From assembly GCA_036939975.1 (NCBI GenBank), contig JALLPB010001242.1:1-10570 (forward strand): a DNA stretch of 10,570 bases, in the 5' to 3' direction. The DNA comes from Cyclostephanos tholiformis. Taxonomy: Eukaryota; Bacillariophyta; Thalassiosirophyceae; Thalassiosirales; Thalassiosiraceae. Under the pieces are notes generated by a model. It saw nothing but the letters and a program-made list of their open reading frames with translations, made no database searches and was not told the origin of the DNA. The translations under genes and the position numbers were made by a program. Below are positions 7,856 through 10,570 of the stretch, one piece after another. Position 1 is the first letter of the stretch. Each line of letters starts with the position of its first letter.

Positions 7856-10273
7856 TTATAGAAAACGAATTGCAGTGCCTACCGGCATGATGTGCAGTCG
7901 TTTAGATAGGGCCTGCACCTTGGCCTCATAGTAGCGCTCTAGATGCGCGATTTCATTGATGATCATCTTGGTCGACTTGGCAATTTGGACGGTAGCACTC
8001 GGGTCGTCCGCGACAGGAACATGATTCGACGTTCGTCGGAAATCAATCGGGAAGGGTGGACAGTCGAGATACTTGCATTCGGCCAGATTGTCGACGAGGT
8101 CCAATATCATTCCTGTCCCCTGCATAAATGGCAGACCCAAAATGGTGTTGACAGAGACGTGAGGACCCGTGGCGATCAAGAGTGATGCTTCCTCCCCATC
8201 AGATGTCTTGTAGGGGAGGTGAAACTGAAATCCCACCTCTAACTCAGTGGTGACAGCTTCATCCTGATGGGACTGGACAACGCCTGACAAGACGATAGGT
8301 GCGTAGTCCTGGGGGGCAAAGACCTTTGCGACGCAATGCGGAAAGCGTTTCGCCAGAGACGCAAAGTAGTGAAAGTTCCCCATAGATAGAGCGGCGCACG
8401 AATCGACAGTGCAACGGATAGATGGGCTGTTAGGGCAGTTGAGAGTAGGTCCAAATTGCATGACAATATGAGGCAGGTTACTGTGGATGGCGATCGGCAT
8501 CATTTGCTTGAGGGTAGGTCCAGCGGCCAACACGGGGACGTCAATAATGAAGATGCGGCCGCCACCACGGCCAGCGGGCGACCCACGGCCAGCACCGCTA
8601 CCTCGGCCTCCCCCAGACCCGGGTGCGATAGCACTAGGTGTGGTAACGGAGGAGGCTATGCTTGTGGCATCGCTGACTTCGTGTCCAAATCCTTTTAAGC
8701 TGAGGAGGACCTGCTCCCTGATGCAATCTTGACCCGCTGAATCAAAATCGGCGAAGTTGGCAGTGCCGAGATTTTTTTGCTTGGTGTTCTGCCGATGACG
8801 CTTTTGACGATTTGCCTTCATCCTATTGATGTTCCTCCTTGCATTCTCACATACGCCTGGGCTATCCCTGTTTGGGCAGATTACAACATGCTCCCCGTTT
8901 TTAAACTCGGTCCAAGCGTGGGGGCGACCGCAGCCATGACACGCAAACAAACGTCGTCCCCGTCCATTACCCGTGGGGGTATTGGCAGAGCAACCGGTGG
9001 ACTGACCACCGCCAGGGGCATACCGTTGCATTGTCAGCTCGGCCTGACTTGGGTACGTGCCAACGATGGGGTTTCCCTTCCCTCCGCCGGAGGGCGAGGT
9101 GGCATGGAAGGCTTGAGAAAGGCCAACGGCCTCACGTGACACCCTTGTTATCATCAGGAAGTCATCCTCTGCAATCTGTGCGGCCTGCAGCATCTCCTGT
9201 AGCACCTTTCGCTGGTGCGCCACTTGGAGAGGTTGGACGACGCTATGATTAGGGTAGTTGCGGCAAAAGCCGGTTAGAAGGCAAGGGTCGAGGCCATCAA
9301 TAAAGCGAGCACAGACGCTAACTGGATACTCCCGTTGGCTAGAAAAGGGACGACTCGCGCTCATGAGCTGTTGATGATAGGCTTGGACGGAGCTGGAAAT
9401 CGGATTGCCATCACGGTCGGTATGCACCTGGCGAATATGGTCTAGCGCAGCGTGCGGCTGTGTGCTGTAGCCGGGGCATAGCTTGGTGAACATCGTCTGG
9501 CATATAGAAGCGGACGCGAGACAAAGAATCTTCTCCTGAATTTCCATTTTGATGGCAAAAGAGTCCGTCCTGGCGCCAGTGGCACCGAAGCTAGCGGCCT
9601 GGAGCTCGACGGGTCCATCCTGTAGGGTGAGATCCAATATTTGGGCCTGAACCTCTCGTGAGCTAAGCGTGCGCAGGTCCGATGTGCCGTGAAATGTTGT
9701 GAGGTTATAAGCGGCGCCAGTACCGTTCGTCATCTGGACCGTCGTCTGCGGAAGCTCAATAAAATACTCTATGCGTAGAATCGTGGGCCCGGGATCATCA
9801 AGGATGTTGAGGTCGATGAAGTTGACGGTGGATTGGATGCGGACGAATTTAACATTTTTGCAACATTCGTCAAGCCGGCCATTTTGAACTGGCAGAAGGA
9901 TTGATGAGTCGGCCGCGGTCGTCGTGTTGTTGACCTCATCCCCTTGGGTGTTGTGGAAGCTCAGAATTTGTAGCAGGGTGAAATCACACCATCGGTCATA
10001 AAAGTGCCGGAGCCAATCGTTGATTACGCCGTCGACTGTGGCGCTCAGGTTAAGCTGGTGCCCGAGGGCATCAAGTTGAGCGCGGAGGTCGATATTTTGC
10101 GAAGAGAGGGCGGTTTTATTGATGTGGAATGCATGGGCGTGCTCGTGAGTGGCCATAGACTGATCGATGACGGGGTATAGGTTGACCGTGCCTTGACCAA
10201 TGTTGACGGGCATGAGAGCGCACGGCGCGAAGGGCCCGCTCGATGAAGCGGGTTGAGGCATACTGTCGGTCAT
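7856..10273 (-). CDS. Gag with C-terminal aspartic protease domain
   Basis: Gag forms the particle and packages the RNA; the protease cleaves the polyprotein. The frame is open upstream of 10330 with a TTG there, but the first ATG is at 10273 in the context CACCATGA (A at -3), so I start there (805 residues). The first 400 residues are the presumed capsid part, with no motif I can name. Next comes a variant zinc-binding motif, C445-x2-C448-x3-H452-x13-C466, in CHGCGRPHAW. This is followed by a basic stretch (RRNINRMKANRQKRHRQ) and a Gly-Arg-rich patch at about 552-572, both fitting nucleic-acid binding. A retropepsin-like region follows: D624 in TVDSCAAL (flap side LSGVV) and the hydrophobic ILGLPF at 711-716. 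The protease has DSC where DTG or DSG is usual. Unlike pol, the frame is unbroken. The stop is 34 bases before the pol ATG. Confidence 0.85.
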   Translation of the reverse strand: MTDSMPQPASSSGPFAPCALMPVNIGQGTVNLYPVIDQSMATHEHAHAFHINKTALSSQNIDLRAQLDALGHQLNLSATVDGVINDWLRHFYDRWCDFTLLQILSFHNTQGDEVNNTTTAADSSILLPVQNGRLDECCKNVKFVRIQSTVNFIDLNILDDPGPTILRIEYFIELPQTTVQMTNGTGAAYNLTTFHGTSDLRTLSSREVQAQILDLTLQDGPVELQAASFGATGARTDSFAIKMEIQEKILCLASASICQTMFTKLCPGYSTQPHAALDHIRQVHTDRDGNPISSSVQAYHQQLMSASRPFSSQREYPVSVCARFIDGLDPCLLTGFCRNYPNHSVVQPLQVAHQRKVLQEMLQAAQIAEDDFLMITRVSREAVGLSQAFHATSPSGGGKGNPIVGTYPSQAELTMQRYAPGGGQSTGCSANTPTGNGRGRRLFACHGCGRPHAWTEFKNGEHVVICPNRDSPGVCENARRNINRMKANRQKRHRQNTKQKNLGTANFADFDSAGQDCIREQVLLSLKGFGHEVSDATSIASSVTTPSAIAPGSGGGRGSGAGRGSPAGRGGGRIFIIDVPVLAAGPTLKQMMPIAIHSNLPHIVMQFGPTLNCPNSPSIRCTVDSCAALSMGNFHYFASLAKRFPHCVAKVFAPQDYAPIVLSGVVQSHQDEAVTTELEVGFQFHLPYKTSDGEEASLLIATGPHVSVNTILGLPFMQGTGMILDLVDNLAECKYLDCPPFPIDFRRTSNHVPVADDPSATVQIAKSTKMIINEIAHLERYYEAKVQALSKRLHIMPVGTAIRFL

Positions 10274-10457
10274 GGTGAATCGCTTGATGATGGGCTGATT
10301 TTTGGACGTCCGAGATGGCCGTTCACTCAATTTTCGAGCGGCGAAGACGGGACGCGCTACACAATAATCAGCCGGATGAATATAGTTGAATAGAGACGAA
10401 TTTTTAGCCCCCCCGGCGTGATAGGATCATGGTAAGCCGGCGGAAGGTGAATTCAAA
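10274..10457 (-). other. 5' untranslated leader of the retrotransposon
   Basis: This stretch lies between the primer binding site and the Gag ATG. It holds a run of seven C at 10408-10414 (G in the transcript). The Gag frame stays open through much of it, back to a TGA near 10453, without an ATG. A packaging signal would be expected here in this class, but none can be identified by eye. Confidence 0.55.
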
Positions 10458-10474
10458 CAGTTGATGGAGCACCA
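10458..10474 (-). promoter_or_regulatory. Candidate tRNA primer binding site
   Basis: Directly inside the LTR edge the minus strand reads TGGTGCTCCATCAACTG. A primer binding site starts with TGG, the complement of the tRNA CCA end, and lies at or just inside the LTR, which is met here. The matching tRNA would end in GATGGAGCACCA. I cannot name that tRNA; it does not match the common initiator-Met site. Confidence 0.6.
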
Positions 10475-10570
10475 CTTAAGAGATGTCAAGCGAAGATTGT
10501 GTGCCTAGTTTTAGTATCTGTCGCAGCTAATATCGAATCTGCCTTAGCTTCGATATTAGATGCCTAGAAT
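10474..10570 (-). repeat. 5' LTR, U5-side end only
   Basis: The first 39 bases match 1802-1840 with two transitions. The LTR continues past the window edge, so its promoter and outer terminus cannot be seen. After 10512 the sequence differs from the 3' copy, apart from scattered short matches. Confidence 0.7.
10527..10559. repeat. Inverted repeat in the 5' LTR, 11-bp arms
   Basis: CTAATATCGAA (10527-10537) and TTCGATATTAG (10549-10559) are perfect reverse complements around an 11-base loop. The 3' LTR copy has a different but similarly placed hairpin (1831-1872). Confidence 0.7.

Larger units (their letters stand above)
1802..10570 (-). mobile_element. Ty3/gypsy-type LTR retrotransposon, defective, truncated by the window
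   Basis: On the minus strand the order is 5' LTR end, primer binding site, leader, gag-protease, reverse transcriptase, RNase H, an extra domain, integrase, 3' LTR. RNase H before integrase is the Ty3/gypsy order, not Ty1/copia. The internal part from 1841 to 10473 is about 8.6 kb, long for the group, because Gag is about 805 residues and pol carries two additional segments. Pol shifts frame near 6364, 5920, 5770 and 4800 and has stops at 5620-5622 and 5419-5421, so this copy is unlikely to move by itself. The left boundary is set by the start of the 39-bp repeat shared with position 10474. The right boundary and target-site duplication lie outside the window. Similarity to diatom elements is judged from memory of the family. 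Confidence 0.9.

Overview
The window is dominated by one LTR retrotransposon of the Ty3/gypsy type, lying on the minus strand and filling about position 1802 to the right edge. Its proteins (a long Gag with an aspartic protease, an IVDD-box reverse transcriptase, RNase H, and a DDE integrase with a GPY/F-like tail) resemble, from memory of the family, the Ty3/gypsy elements common in diatom genomes. A diatom or related stramenopile nucleus is therefore the most likely source, but no host gene is present to confirm it.

Layout, left to right on the plus strand. Positions 1-1801 are flanking DNA with no convincing gene: AT-rich sequence, a 16-bp palindrome, TCAT/GATGA-type simple repeats, two G-runs and several short inverted repeats. 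At 1802 a 39-bp sequence begins that recurs at 10474 with two transitions; these are taken as the inner (U5-side) ends of the 3' and 5' LTRs. Positions 1841-2161 are noncoding and hold the rest of the 3' LTR and untranslated sequence. Pol then runs leftward from 7821 to 2162, Gag-protease from 10273 to 7856, then a leader, a candidate primer binding site at 10458-10474, and the start of the 5' LTR, which runs off the window.

The element works as a copy-and-paste unit. Gag would form the particle, the protease would process it, RT and RNase H would copy the RNA from a tRNA primer, and integrase would insert the copy. This copy looks defective: pol changes frame near 6364, 5920, 5770 and 4800, and has in-frame stops at 5620-5622 and 5419-5421. 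The Gag frame, the RT core and the integrase half remain open.

The most interesting feature is the extra pol segment of about 330 residues between RNase H and integrase (about 5550-4560). Its motif order and length resemble a C5-cytosine DNA methyltransferase whose catalytic residues are missing. A second oddity is a roughly 325-residue unassigned extension after the integrase GPY/F module. Both are inferences from motif reading only.
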